From the NCBI RefSeq assembly GCF_026262505.1, contig NC_067203.1:17310392-17374391 (forward strand): 64,000 bases of DNA, read 5' to 3'. Below, piece after piece: positions 29,670-40,058 of the stretch (position 1 is its first letter; every line of letters starts with the position of its first letter). Source of the stretch: Trichomonas vaginalis G3. Lineage: Eukaryota; Parabasalia; Trichomonadida; Trichomonadidae. A program made the translations under genes and the position numbers. The notes beneath the pieces were generated by a model that was given only the letters and a program-made list of their open reading frames with translations, did not search any database and was not told the origin of the DNA.

Positions 29670-31061
29670 TCAATCATCATTTTGAATATTGGCTGTGCAA
29701 AATGTCAGTAAAGTTTCAGCTTCTCGTTGAATTGTTTCAATTGGCGAATCTAAGCAATATTCTAATGCTTCTATCAATTTTGTAAATCCTGCTGACTCAT
29801 CTACATTAAAATTCCGCTTGACATGATCAACAAAATATGAAATATGAGTACTCATCACTAATGCGACCCTTTCTGAATCAAATTGAAGGATCTCAAGCAT
29901 TAATTCAAATACAGGTATATCTAATATCTGAATCTTATCGTTAATTGGCATAAAACGGACAACTGCCCACAAAAATGTCAACATTTCCAATTTTGTTTCA
30001 GCATTCATATTTTCGTAGTTATTTGAAACAATAGCTATTACTTTTTCATTAAGGAACTCATCCATGACTAATTTAGGAATTTTTGCGATGAAACTATTTA
30101 AAAAACTATAAATATAAATCGGAGCATCGCGATTCCTGTAGAAATGGGATAAGGAGTCAATAAATATCCTTGGATCGAATATATCAATGTACTTCTGTGG
30201 AATAATAATATTTCCTTGAACAAGAGCTGAAAGACAACTACAAGATAGTATAACACGATTGCAGACTGTTGAATTATTACTAAAATATTCAATTAGAATT
30301 CTAAAAATGTCAGTATTAAACAAGATATCTTCTTGTTTTCTGGAAATTACGCTTAAAAGGAATCTATTAAATGGTTCTATTTCTGGGAAATCAATGTTGA
30401 ACAATTTAGTAATGATTTGAACGATTTGATCAAAGTATTCATTAAAAATTTCGTCTTCTAAGTCATCAAACAATTGAGTTAGGGCTACAAGACATCGACA
30501 CGAGAACTCATTATCTTTGAGAGTATTCGTATCGAGTTTGTTATCGGCAAAATTTATTAAATTTGCAATAAAATTATTTTCTATTAGTGTTTTTCTCATA
30601 TTTTCATCAGATAAGGTCATAAGCAATATTAGAGATATCTGTCTGTATACTGTAATATTGTTGTTGCTCATGAAATAGTTAATAAAGCCTACATAATCTG
30701 TTTCTGAAAATTGTTGAAGCCCAATCCCTGTGCTTTTAAGAATTTTATATATATTTTCTAAGGAAAGCTTCTGGATGTAAGGAATTTCAATTGACGCTAT
30801 TTCCATTAATTTATTGATGATAGGATACTTTATTAGTAAATCTTCTGGTAAATTATCTATCCATGACATGCATTTATACATATTTTCTAAGTATCTTTGG
30901 ATTTTATCTATCTCTTCTTGTTTTAATTCGAAAATTTCCTGAATATGTTGTCTTATTTGGTAAACAAACGTAGATTCTTCATTTATTTCATCTGTATTAG
31001 TCATCTTTCTATTTCCTTGTCCCGAATTTGATTTGAGATTTGGCAACCAAAATTTATTCAT
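29670..31061 (-). CDS. ARM-type helical-repeat protein, paralogue 1 (463 aa)
   Basis: An all-helical protein of ~40-residue repeats from residue ~60 to the end, with the Leu/Ile spacing and inter-helix breaks of armadillo/HEAT-type folds. It shares length, layout and an acidic/hydrophobic C-terminal helix pattern with the genes at 46223-47605 and 56061-57353. Importin-alpha-like proteins are one known group with this fold, but there is no clear importin-beta-binding region (the N-terminus has only scattered Lys/Arg), so the role is open. ATG start; no signal or membrane segment. Confidence 0.8.
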   Translation of the reverse strand: MNKFWLPNLKSNSGQGNRKMTNTDEINEESTFVYQIRQHIQEIFELKQEEIDKIQRYLENMYKCMSWIDNLPEDLLIKYPIINKLMEIASIEIPYIQKLSLENIYKILKSTGIGLQQFSETDYVGFINYFMSNNNITVYRQISLILLMTLSDENMRKTLIENNFIANLINFADNKLDTNTLKDNEFSCRCLVALTQLFDDLEDEIFNEYFDQIVQIITKLFNIDFPEIEPFNRFLLSVISRKQEDILFNTDIFRILIEYFSNNSTVCNRVILSCSCLSALVQGNIIIPQKYIDIFDPRIFIDSLSHFYRNRDAPIYIYSFLNSFIAKIPKLVMDEFLNEKVIAIVSNNYENMNAETKLEMLTFLWAVVRFMPINDKIQILDIPVFELMLEILQFDSERVALVMSTHISYFVDHVKRNFNVDESAGFTKLIEALEYCLDSPIETIQREAETLLTFCTANIQNDD

Positions 31062-31837
31062 TATACATTAATTAAACTGAACGCTTTTGCTAATGATTGA
31101 ATATGTGTATGTTTAAAAATATAAAATTAGAATAGACATTAGAGAAAAAAAAAATAAATGTGGTATTTTTTTGGTGTCGGCGTCATGACGGCATCCCGAC
31201 GTAAACCATTCAATTTTCAATGATTTACGTCATGACGCCGAAAAAAATTGAAAACTTTAGTATCATGAATTTTTTTCCAAATGTGAACTTTTTTTTTTGC
31301 TGAATAACTTTTTATACAATTAATTTCCAGTTCATCCATTTAAGGGTATGATAGGAAATGATTCGTATATTATCGGGATAGCATTAAATCTTTGTAATTT
31401 GACAAAATAATTTGAGATTCATCGAGTTGATTCCGAACTCCAAAAAACTCGATTTTTTAAATGTAATTGAAAGAACTTTGGAGGAATATGTATACTCATA
31501 TGTTTAATATAATTCATATATTTCATAAAATTAATACACATTTCAAAAGCATTAAATACGAAGATCTGGCTTTGGTAAAGGCCAACGCCTGAAATACAAT
31601 CCTCAGGGCCGAATTTTGAGACGAATGTCCATTTTATATATATCATTTGAATAACTTCATATAAAACACATGTGTGACCTCACCCATATATAAATGCTTA
31701 TATTTATCCAAATATGATAAATATAATTTGTATATACTATATTTCATCTTGTGCGTATCAATTATGATCTTCCCTTGGATGAGTTCTGATCATTGCCTAA
31801 CATTCAACAAAAAATAATTTTTCCTATAACCATTTGT
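31062..31837. other. non-coding spacer
   Basis: AT-rich with one notable feature, the nested palindrome at 31177-31241. No gene is seen. Confidence 0.5.
31177..31241. other. nested palindrome
   Basis: TCGGCGTCATGACG (31177-31190) is perfectly complementary to 31228-31241, and inside it ACGTAAACCATT (31199-31210) pairs with AATGATTTACGT (31219-31230) with one mismatch. Each outer arm itself contains the palindrome CGTCATGACG. It lies upstream of the ARM-type gene. Confidence 0.8.
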
Positions 31838-33261
31838 TTAAGGGTGCACACGAGAGGATCATGTAAACTTCAGAATTTAGAACCTTATTTTTAGGCATTA
31901 TCTTGGCTACCTATTTAGGCTCGAAAAGCAAAAAATATCAAAAAATACAACTTGAGTCCATTATGACCCTTTCATGGAGGTAGTTTTTATCCGCTAGTAT
32001 TTTCCCTTTGAATCTCTTTACAATTCGAAATCAAATTCAAAACTCAGTAGAAGAAAGGAAGAATCGACTTACTACGGTTGTAATACGAATAAATACATAT
32101 ATTTAATTATTTTTATTTACATAATAATTGTTTGAAGCTCATATTCCAACAAATTTTTAAATAAAAACATTAAAATGTTGAAAATGTTCATATATTTTAA
32201 TAGGTTTTTGGCACTTTATTGAGGAATTACTACATACATAGTCGAACTGAACTTGATATTTTGAAATTTAAATTATTTATCAAAATTAAAATTTAACTTG
32301 AAATTTATAATTATTTAGTCATATTTTGCATAATTCTAAGTAGATTTTGTAAAAAATCAAGAAAGAAAAATTTTAACGTGCTTTATTTTTTCTTTTTATA
32401 ATAATACATATTATTATATAATTAACATATTCATAATGTTTCACCATTTCAAAAATATAATCCTCCTCCTCGCAAATAAACGTACATACGGGTGGCCTCT
32501 TTTTTCAAAAAATTAAAATTTGAAATTTTGGGCTCAAATATTAGAGATTTTTTCAACCTTCAACGATATATGTTGTCTATATCAGACCTCCTTTCTTTTT
32601 GATACTTAACATTGTTCCTAAATCTTAGCCGTTAAGGCTGTTCTGAAAATATTTTTTTTCGAAAAAATTCGAAAAAAAATGAGAGAGGGTCAAAGTTGCT
32701 ATTTGTCACTTTTCCACAAGAATATAATGGGGAAAAAGTTATCATATAGTTGATCTCATTCACTGAGGTGAGAGATGCATGTAGTGTAATTTGATAAACA
32801 GTGGGATTGCTGCTCTAAGTCCTAGGTTCGAGACACATTGGCTTCATTTTTCTCTTTTTTATTGACGTAAACTATTCAATTTTTGTGTTCTCCATTCAAA
32901 TTTCAGAATTTTTTTTGCAGATTTCACGCTACATTCGAAGTTACCTTTTGTAACAACCACCACTGCCTACGAAAGACGAAAGTGTGTCACGATTTCACCC
33001 GGAAATCCGACGGTTGTTTAAGAGTAAGCACTTTTGGCACCTACTCGAAAAAAAATTCTTAAAATTCAAAAATCCCTTAATTCCTGAGGATTTTGGAAAA
33101 AAGTTTTTACATGAACATGTGTATATTATATGAAGTATATTGATAAGGTAAAAATCAAATTTTATTGCATATTCATTGAGAAAATAAACTAACGACTCCC
33201 TCAAAATTGAGAGGGTAATCCTCCTCCTCTCAAATAAACGTACATACGGGTGCACCCTTAA
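31838..33261. mobile_element. TTAA-flanked DNA transposon, 1.4-kb copy without inner insertion
   Basis: The left end is TTAAGGGTGCACACG and the right end is GGGTGCACCCTTAA. It matches 10062-10641 plus about 16335-17170 in inverted orientation, so it represents the site before the inner MULE inserted. It has no transposase and is non-autonomous. TTAA on both sides fits a TTAA target duplication. Confidence 0.8.
32773..32845 (+). other. tRNA-like pol III promoter module, relic
   Basis: An A-box-like TAGTGTAATTTG is followed after ~40 bases by a B box, GGTTCGAGAC. Stems are imperfect and no reliable anticodon can be assigned. It is the counterpart of 10483-10557. Confidence 0.4.
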
Positions 33262-34639
33262 TTTGAAAAAAAATTGAGACTTTTAGTTTAAAATTTTTTT
33301 CACTTTTGAATAGGGCTGTACAAGATTTAAAAAAACATTGCCGGGTTACCGTAGAGGCCTAAAAAAATCGCGCCTCGGCGGCAAGCCGCCTCGGCATTAA
33401 GAATGCGCATCTAAATTTTTATATGTCCTTCTTTCTTTTATTTTTCCCTTCCCTTTCTTTTCTTTTTCTTTTTTTTCCCTCCTCTTGCTCTCATTTACCT
33501 TTTTTTTCCTTTTCTCATCATTTTTCAAAATTTTAAATTTTTATCAAAAATCCTGCCTATAAAAGCAGACTATGGAACCTTTTAATGCCTCTTAATCAAT
33601 ATTATACAGCATAAAGCATATTAAATGAAAGTAATTACGTATAAATTTATTTTATTATCTTATTTATTAATTCTTTAGCATGTATTGTTTAATATTAACT
33701 TTTCTGTACATTAAATATGATATCTCCAAAGTATGAATGCCTTGTAACGAAACGAAAACTTAATTTTATGTTGAATATTTGTCACAAACATTAGATTATT
33801 AAAATATATGTTGGATATCCCTTAGTATGAGACTTCATGACTCTTGTAGTCTAACGTGAGCTTTGGATTGCAAGCTCTGTGGTTAACGAACATAAATTAA
33901 TTGTAAAGTTTTCAAAAATTTTCATCGTTTCTATCAGCATCTATTTTTCCTTTAAAATAATATATTTGTATGAATACAATATTTAGTAATTTTTTTATTT
34001 CCCATAATTTCATTCAAAATTTCAGAAAAAATTAATTTCTATTCAATATTATTTCAGCTTCAAAACACTTCATTCTTATAGATGTTGATTCACTAAAGTG
34101 TGATACTCAATGTCTTATTTCAATGAAAATTGTTCTGCAAATTTATTTCACTTTTGACCTCACTTTTTCCGTAATTCAATTTTTTACTTTTAATATTTTA
34201 GATCTTCATAATATCATTTGAAAAATTAACCATATAAAAAAATCAAGTTAACAATTCACTTTTTCCGTAATTCAAAAATCAAAAATATAAATAATATATC
34301 TTTTTATCAAATATTATTATTATATTCTATGAAAAATGAGGTCCGGAAATTTTGCGGATTCCCGTAACTCAATTTTACGGAAAAAGTGCAGTAAACTATT
34401 CAAAATACGGAAAAATTGGTGTAAACTAATGATTTTACGGTAAAATCACGGAAAGTCCCGGAAGAATATATGTGCCTATATGAAATTATACAAAAATGAA
34501 TCAAACGCATTTTAAAAGATTGTTCTTGTATTATAAATGCTATTCGCAGATTTATTAGTTGAAGAAAATTACCAAATTTTTGCCGATTTACAAAAAATGA
34601 TTTACAAAGCATATTTTTATAAGGCTTTAAAAATCTTTA
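33262..34639. other. non-coding spacer with short repeats
   Basis: A small GC-rich hairpin (GGCGGC-AA-GCCGCC) lies within about 33376-33396, followed by a C/T-rich tract to about 33530. The motif TTACGGAAAAAGTG or its complement recurs near 34164, 34258 and 34376. No gene is seen. Confidence 0.5.
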
Positions 34640-35630
34640 AAATGTGACCGGTGACGGAAATCCATGGTAACCAACCGCGGTTCCCGTTTGGAATGCCATA
34701 CTTTTGAACTTATACTCAAGAAGTTCTGCTGTTTCTTTACTATTATGTTCTGTTGCATAATGAAGAGGAGTTTTTCCAACTTCATCTTTTTCATTGACAT
34801 TTGCATCATGAGAAATAAGAAGTTCTGCTGTTTCTTTATAATAAAAATATGTTAAATGATGAAGAGCAGTTTTCCATTTATATCTTTTTCATTGATATTT
34901 GCACCATGAGAAATAAAAAATTCTGCGACTTCTTTACGATTATAATTTGCTGCAATAAGAAAAGGAGTTTCTCCAGAATTATCTTTTTCATTGACATTTG
35001 CACCATGAGAAATAAGAAGTTCAGCGTTTTCTTTACAATCAAAATTTGCTGCAATATGAAGAAGAGTTTCCCCAGAATTATTTTTTTCATTAGCATTTGC
35101 ACCATGAGAAATAAGAAGTTCTGCTGTTTCTTTACAATTATATTCTGCTGCATTATGAAGAGCAGTTAGACCAAATTTATCTTTTTCATTGATATTTGCA
35201 CCATTTGAAAGGAAATATTCGCAAATTGATGATATGTCAAATATCGATGAATAAATAAAGCATTTATTAATATCATTTGTTTGATCGAAATAAACTAAGA
35301 ATGGCTCAAGATTATTATATTTTCCGCAATATTCTAAATCGATCTTTATATGGTACTCATTCATCAAGAATGTAACAAAATCAATGTTGTGTGATATAAT
35401 TGCATATTCCATACAATCTCTAACTGATGAATATTTCAGACATTCACTGATGATTTCTGAATTTCCTCCTAAAAATGATAATTTTAAACATGATTGATTT
35501 ATTTCTGAGTTAAATTCTGTTCTTATAAACTTGAAACAATCAGCCGCTCCGTGATAACAACACATTTCAAGTAATGAATAATCCGCTTGAAAATGCGGAT
35601 ATAACTTGCTACAAATTGTTTTATTTTTAT
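34640..35630 (-). pseudogene. DUF3447/ankyrin pseudogene
   Basis: The main open piece, 34852-35565, has the family segment MCCYHGAADCFKF and at least four ankyrin repeats (for example GLTALHNAAEYN, GETLLHIAANFD). Homology continues upstream of its first ATG (LYPHFQADYSLLE) until a stop ~80 bases further up, so the 5' half of the gene is missing. Near 34870 a one-base loss shifts the frame, and ankyrin repeats continue in the next frame to about 34700 (GKTPLHYATEHN). It is closely related to the gene at 22201-23322. A dead family member is the simplest reading. Confidence 0.8.
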
Positions 35631-36261
35631 AAAATCCTTCTCTTTCATATAAAATTTATTACATGAAAAAGCACTATGAAATAGCTGTCGAAAACAATGT
35701 ATACAACGATTTCGGATATAATTTGTAAATTTTAATTAAGTTTATATATACAAAATATCATAGCAACAATATCGAAGTCGAATGCAATCAGATATTCAAT
35801 CAGAATTTTGTTATATAAAATTAATTTTATATTTTTCCTGAAAACGATGGTTCTGGTACTGTGAAAAATGTACATATTAATGAATACTTTTTATGTTGAG
35901 AAAATCTAAATTCTCTACTACATCGGATGTTTGTTGTAGATTAATTATCCAAAATGTCTTTATAGCTCCTTCACATATATAGTATCTTCATGAAACCCTT
36001 ATATATAATGGAATTGATGAGTCTTTACAAATTTTTGCGCCAATAGAATTGATAACAAAAGGCAAAGCGCAAAACATGCTAATTCTAAGTATGAAAGTAC
36101 CTAAAAGATGTAATAATAATAGTGGTGTTCATTAATTTCTAAATTATAAATGTTTTATATCAACAATATATATAAAAAGATATATTCAAAATAAAGAAGG
36201 ACTAAATATATCACAGTTGATATGAAATAATCTTTAAAAAAAAACATTCAAACAAAATATA
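35631..36261. other. non-coding spacer
   Basis: AT-rich; probably includes the decayed 5' part of the ankyrin pseudogene. Nothing else is recognised. Confidence 0.45.
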
Positions 36262-37323
36262 TTATTGTAATGATTCGCCAAGTTCAATAATAAGCCTTGT
36301 CTTCTCTGCTGCATCTTTGGCTTTATTAATTTCCGCTTGAATTTTGGATTTCCATTTTGCAATTATTGTTTCTGGTTCTGTTTTCTTTACTTTTTCTTCA
36401 AGAGCATCTATTTCATTCAGGAGCTTTTGTAGGGCAGCATCGTCTTCAGGAATTTCGTCAAGTTTAAGCATTTCTTTGGAATGAATTAATTCTTTAATTT
36501 CTCTTGATGTTTCTGCAATCTGTTCTTCGTATTTGATCTTACTTAGACTAGATAATTTCATTTCGCTTTCCTTTGAGAGGAAATCTTTGTTCTTTGCTTC
36601 TAAAGCTTCATATTCTTCTTTTAATTTCTTATTTTCGTCTTCTATTTCTTGTATTTCTTTGTATTTGTCCTCAAGACGTTGTCTATCTTCTTTGAATTTT
36701 GATAATTGCTCTTCTAACTTTTCTTTTTCAATTAAAAGGTTTCTATGCGCTTTTTCTGCTTCTGCAGCTTCATGCATTTCAGATTCAAGCTTGGATTGAT
36801 ACTTTGCGAGAACATTTTTCTCGATTTCATCGTATTGTGTTTGTAATTCTTGACATTTTTGTTGGTATATGTCAATATGCTGTTGAACTTCCGAATTTTG
36901 CTCTTCTAATTGCTTTTGAAGTGCTTCAAAGTTAAATGGTGTAGTTTCATTTGTTTTACTTGTATCTCTGAACTTTTCGAACATTGTTTCTGCTTTGGAT
37001 AGTTCTACATTGTCGTTGGGGAATTTTAATCTGTATAAAACATAAAGGAAAAATAAAGTTGTTTGATTATTTTTTCCTTCATCTTGAGAAAGATAGTTTG
37101 GAATCTCCTTTAAATAGCCTTGCTCTCTTATCATTGATAAAATAACAATGGAAATGAATGTTAAATTATCATTTTTTGTTGGATATAATTCTTGTGGAAC
37201 TAAAGACTTAAAAACACTCATGAATTTCTCAGAGGAGCATGATGTGTTAATGTATGTTACTTCTGAACCAGATTTGGCGTATTTATTCAACCAGGCAAGC
37301 AAAGCAGTGTTTCTTTCTTCCAT
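36262..37323 (-). CDS. coiled-coil protein with small N-terminal globular domain (353 aa)
   Basis: Residues ~1-115 form a compact helical domain (LLAWLNKYA start) that is loosely reminiscent of calponin-homology-like domains of cilia and spindle proteins; this is a guess. Residues ~135-350 are an almost continuous Lys/Glu-rich coiled coil. There is no signal peptide or membrane segment. A cytoskeletal or centrosomal/flagellar structural role is likely, but no family is recognised. The ATG at 37323 is preceded by an AT-rich leader. Confidence 0.75.
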   Translation of the reverse strand: MEERNTALLAWLNKYAKSGSEVTYINTSCSSEKFMSVFKSLVPQELYPTKNDNLTFISIVILSMIREQGYLKEIPNYLSQDEGKNNQTTLFFLYVLYRLKFPNDNVELSKAETMFEKFRDTSKTNETTPFNFEALQKQLEEQNSEVQQHIDIYQQKCQELQTQYDEIEKNVLAKYQSKLESEMHEAAEAEKAHRNLLIEKEKLEEQLSKFKEDRQRLEDKYKEIQEIEDENKKLKEEYEALEAKNKDFLSKESEMKLSSLSKIKYEEQIAETSREIKELIHSKEMLKLDEIPEDDAALQKLLNEIDALEEKVKKTEPETIIAKWKSKIQAEINKAKDAAEKTRLIIELGESLQ

Positions 37324-37751
37324 AAAATATAAAAAAATTAATCAAATGATCTTTCTATTGATGAACTAACTCAATGAGCCTATAAGTTGTCATCAGAGGG
37401 ATCAAATATTTCGATTACATCACTTCATATATGATTTTAATTGATCAATATGGGTTTGATAATATCTAACTGTCTTGAATCAAACTCAGATAAGCCATAA
37501 ACCTTTATATAGTGATCTTATAGTAATTAGTCCCTTATTTAATTATTATGAAAAGATAGAGTGTGTCCGTCGTCTAAAACTTGGAATATAAGCAAGTTAG
37601 GTCCCATATGGTACAGATGTACTAGTTTGAACGGAATCCTAACTTTGTATCTTGAGATATAAAAATTTTCAAAAAATAGACTAAGTTAGGTAAAACTGAG
37701 AAATATTTTAAAGAAAAAGGGAATAAAAAGAATTTTTATACATTTTTTTAT
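37324..37751. other. non-coding spacer
   Basis: AT-rich; nothing recognised. Confidence 0.5.
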
Positions 37752-39107
37752 TTATTTCTTAGCATATTTAATGGCATCTCTAATAATGGACTTAATAAGA
37801 CGATTAGATGGTACAACAGCATTCATTTTAGGTGTTAGCTTTACGACACCATGCTCCAAGAAGTGATGAACAAGATGTTGGTTTGCAGGAGTAATTTTGA
37901 CCATCTTAAGAGTTGTGAGTCTCTTTAAGAAGCTATAGCGATCACTTATTAGAGTCTTATTACCGTCTGCTCCCTGGTGAACAGTTTTTGCGATATTAAG
38001 AGAATTATAATTTGAAATTTGCTTCAAAGTCTCTTGATTTGATACCTTCTCGCGAATAAGGTCATGAACTGTGACAAACAGCTGACCATAACCTCCGAAT
38101 TTGGAATAAAGATTGAAATATAATTTCTTTGGAAAAACTCTTTCCTGATTGACTAAAATAGTCTTGCCATCTTGTATATCGAACTCTTCAACATTTATTA
38201 CCTTAAACCATGTTAAATCTTGATATACTTGTTGAGAATTCTTTGATAAAAGATTTGATTCTGTAACAACGCATGGAATTCTATAATTTCCTTGCTTAAA
38301 GTTGTTAATGAAGTAAACTAAGCCATCAGCTGCTTTTCTGGCTTTAGAGTTCTGTAGATTCATTAATTTAGAAGGTTCTATTATAAATAAGAAAGTTCCA
38401 AGGACTTCGGTTGTTCTATCAACTAATTCCATGAAGTTGAAGATTGAGGAGGAAGGATCTTGTTCAATATGACTAAGAATTGAAGCGCCGTAGTTTGCAA
38501 TATTGATAAGCGACTTATCATTAAGATTTGCAGTATCTGGATGTGTAGGTGCCTTAATTGTCTTTAATTCAGGAATACTGTTGGCTAAAATTGTAAGATT
38601 TATTGGTCTTCCGTCGATATCTTCAAATCCTTTGATTAAGAAATCAAGGAAAATAGCTCCGATGTCCTTAACACTTGCTGTTTCTGATATGATTTCACAA
38701 TCGAGAATTAAAGGTGTTTGTAGAGTTTTGTTTGTTAATTCTGCAAAACGATATAATCCACTTGATTTACCAATTCCTGGAGGTCCTGTTGCAATTAAAA
38801 CATTAGCATGACCTGTAAATTTCGTAAAGTGTTTTAATTCTTTAAGATATTGCTTATTCCATACGTATGGAACTGGTAAATATGGCGAGCGCGGTGGTCT
38901 TCTTGGATAAAATATAACAAGAAGAATAATTAATACTAACAGAGTTAAGAAACCATACAAATAAGCCTTAATCGATCTACTTTGTTCAGAAGTAGCATGA
39001 TTTGGTTCATTTGCATGGTTGGCTTCACCATCTTCTTGATGTTTAGCCTTTTCTTTTAGTAATTTTGAGGTTTCAGCCAGTTCTTTCTCTAAATGTTCTT
39101 CACTCAT
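37752..39107 (-). CDS. membrane-anchored P-loop ATPase (451 aa)
   Basis: Residues ~1-45 are hydrophilic and cytosolic in character. A single hydrophobic segment follows (AYLYGFLTLLVLIILLVIFY, ~residues 46-65), then PRRPPRSPYLP. A nucleotide-binding domain comes next, with Walker A GPPGIGKS (~residue 110) and a hydrophobic strand FLFIIEP as likely Walker B. The C-terminal third is helical, as in AAA+/STAND ATPases. The topology looks like a single-pass membrane anchor with the ATPase on one side. Substrate and organelle are unknown. It diverges from the proline-rich gene at 39279. Confidence 0.8.
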   Translation of the reverse strand: MSEEHLEKELAETSKLLKEKAKHQEDGEANHANEPNHATSEQSRSIKAYLYGFLTLLVLIILLVIFYPRRPPRSPYLPVPYVWNKQYLKELKHFTKFTGHANVLIATGPPGIGKSSGLYRFAELTNKTLQTPLILDCEIISETASVKDIGAIFLDFLIKGFEDIDGRPINLTILANSIPELKTIKAPTHPDTANLNDKSLINIANYGASILSHIEQDPSSSIFNFMELVDRTTEVLGTFLFIIEPSKLMNLQNSKARKAADGLVYFINNFKQGNYRIPCVVTESNLLSKNSQQVYQDLTWFKVINVEEFDIQDGKTILVNQERVFPKKLYFNLYSKFGGYGQLFVTVHDLIREKVSNQETLKQISNYNSLNIAKTVHQGADGNKTLISDRYSFLKRLTTLKMVKITPANQHLVHHFLEHGVVKLTPKMNAVVPSNRLIKSIIRDAIKYAKK

Positions 39108-39278
39108 TTTTATTTTTTATTTTTATGATAAATTTGGCGATTGCAATAGTATCATCCAACAACATATTCTACAATGATAAATATAAAAAAATAAAACAAT
39201 AAATGTCAAAAACAATTTACACGGCAAAAAAAATCTTAAAAAGGTGACAACTAGCTATAGATCTTCAAATTTGAAAAA

Positions 39279-39746
39279 ATGATGGGATATCAGCAGCCAC
39301 CAATGGCACCGCCATTAAATTATATAACACCAAAACCAGCCAAACCATTACCTCCATCTTCTATCCCACCACGTGGCTATAGGCATGCTAGAAAACCAAT
39401 TCCGTTTCCTGGAGTGCCACAAGTACCTGATTCATTCAATTTTCCGATATTAAATGAAATGATGACATTCACAACAGCAGCACCACAATCAGAACATCAC
39501 AGAATTCAAATGATGCCTAAAATGACGAAAGAATATAATTTACAACACCAAACAAACTCTCAAATATTCTTCCATGCAATCACTCATCCATCAAAAGAAA
39601 TAACATTACCAGAACAGCCGAAAGTGGAAACAAGTACTGTTTTTGTTCCTCACACAGATCAGCCATTCATCCCAGAAGTTTCATACTTCTCAGTAAATGA
39701 ATTAGAAAACCCGCCAGAAATACCTCAAGATCAAGAATCATATTAG
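39279..39746 (+). CDS. proline-rich protein of unknown function (155 aa)
   Basis: The first ~60 residues are very rich in Pro (PLPPSSIPPRGY), and the remainder is low-complexity with Gln, His and Thr. No domain is recognised and it is probably disordered. A GTGACAA motif lies ~35 bases upstream of the start, as at other host genes here. The Met-Met at the start leaves a one-codon ambiguity. Confidence 0.7.
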   Translation: MMGYQQPPMAPPLNYITPKPAKPLPPSSIPPRGYRHARKPIPFPGVPQVPDSFNFPILNEMMTFTTAAPQSEHHRIQMMPKMTKEYNLQHQTNSQIFFHAITHPSKEITLPEQPKVETSTVFVPHTDQPFIPEVSYFSVNELENPPEIPQDQESY

Positions 39747-40058
39747 AATACTTTGTTTTTAAATATAAAATTGTTTTGTTTTGTTCTATTACATCTTGTT
39801 TTTCAAACTAAGAATTAGACTGATAATCATCATGATTTTATATGATAAATTCAGGCAGAATTTATCATGAATTTTCATCTCATTTTTTTATGCTTGATTT
39901 AGTATTAGACATCCAAAATTCTTTGCAACTAAAAGATTTAAATTGATAGTGCTATTAAAAAATCATACGATTCTTTTTTATCGAATGATAATTTACATTA
40001 AATACTTTTAAAAGGAAGTATATTCATAACTGAGATATATAAAGTATATGTTTTTATT
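39747..40058. other. non-coding 3'-3' spacer
   Basis: A spacer between convergent genes; AT-rich, nothing recognised. Confidence 0.5.

Noticed and set aside
32773-32845. Functional tRNA gene
   Set aside because: The B box is good but the T stem and anticodon stem do not pair well and no anticodon can be set.
38503-38811. 102-codon plus-strand frame
   Set aside because: It is the antisense shadow of the membrane ATPase gene, which has clear motifs.
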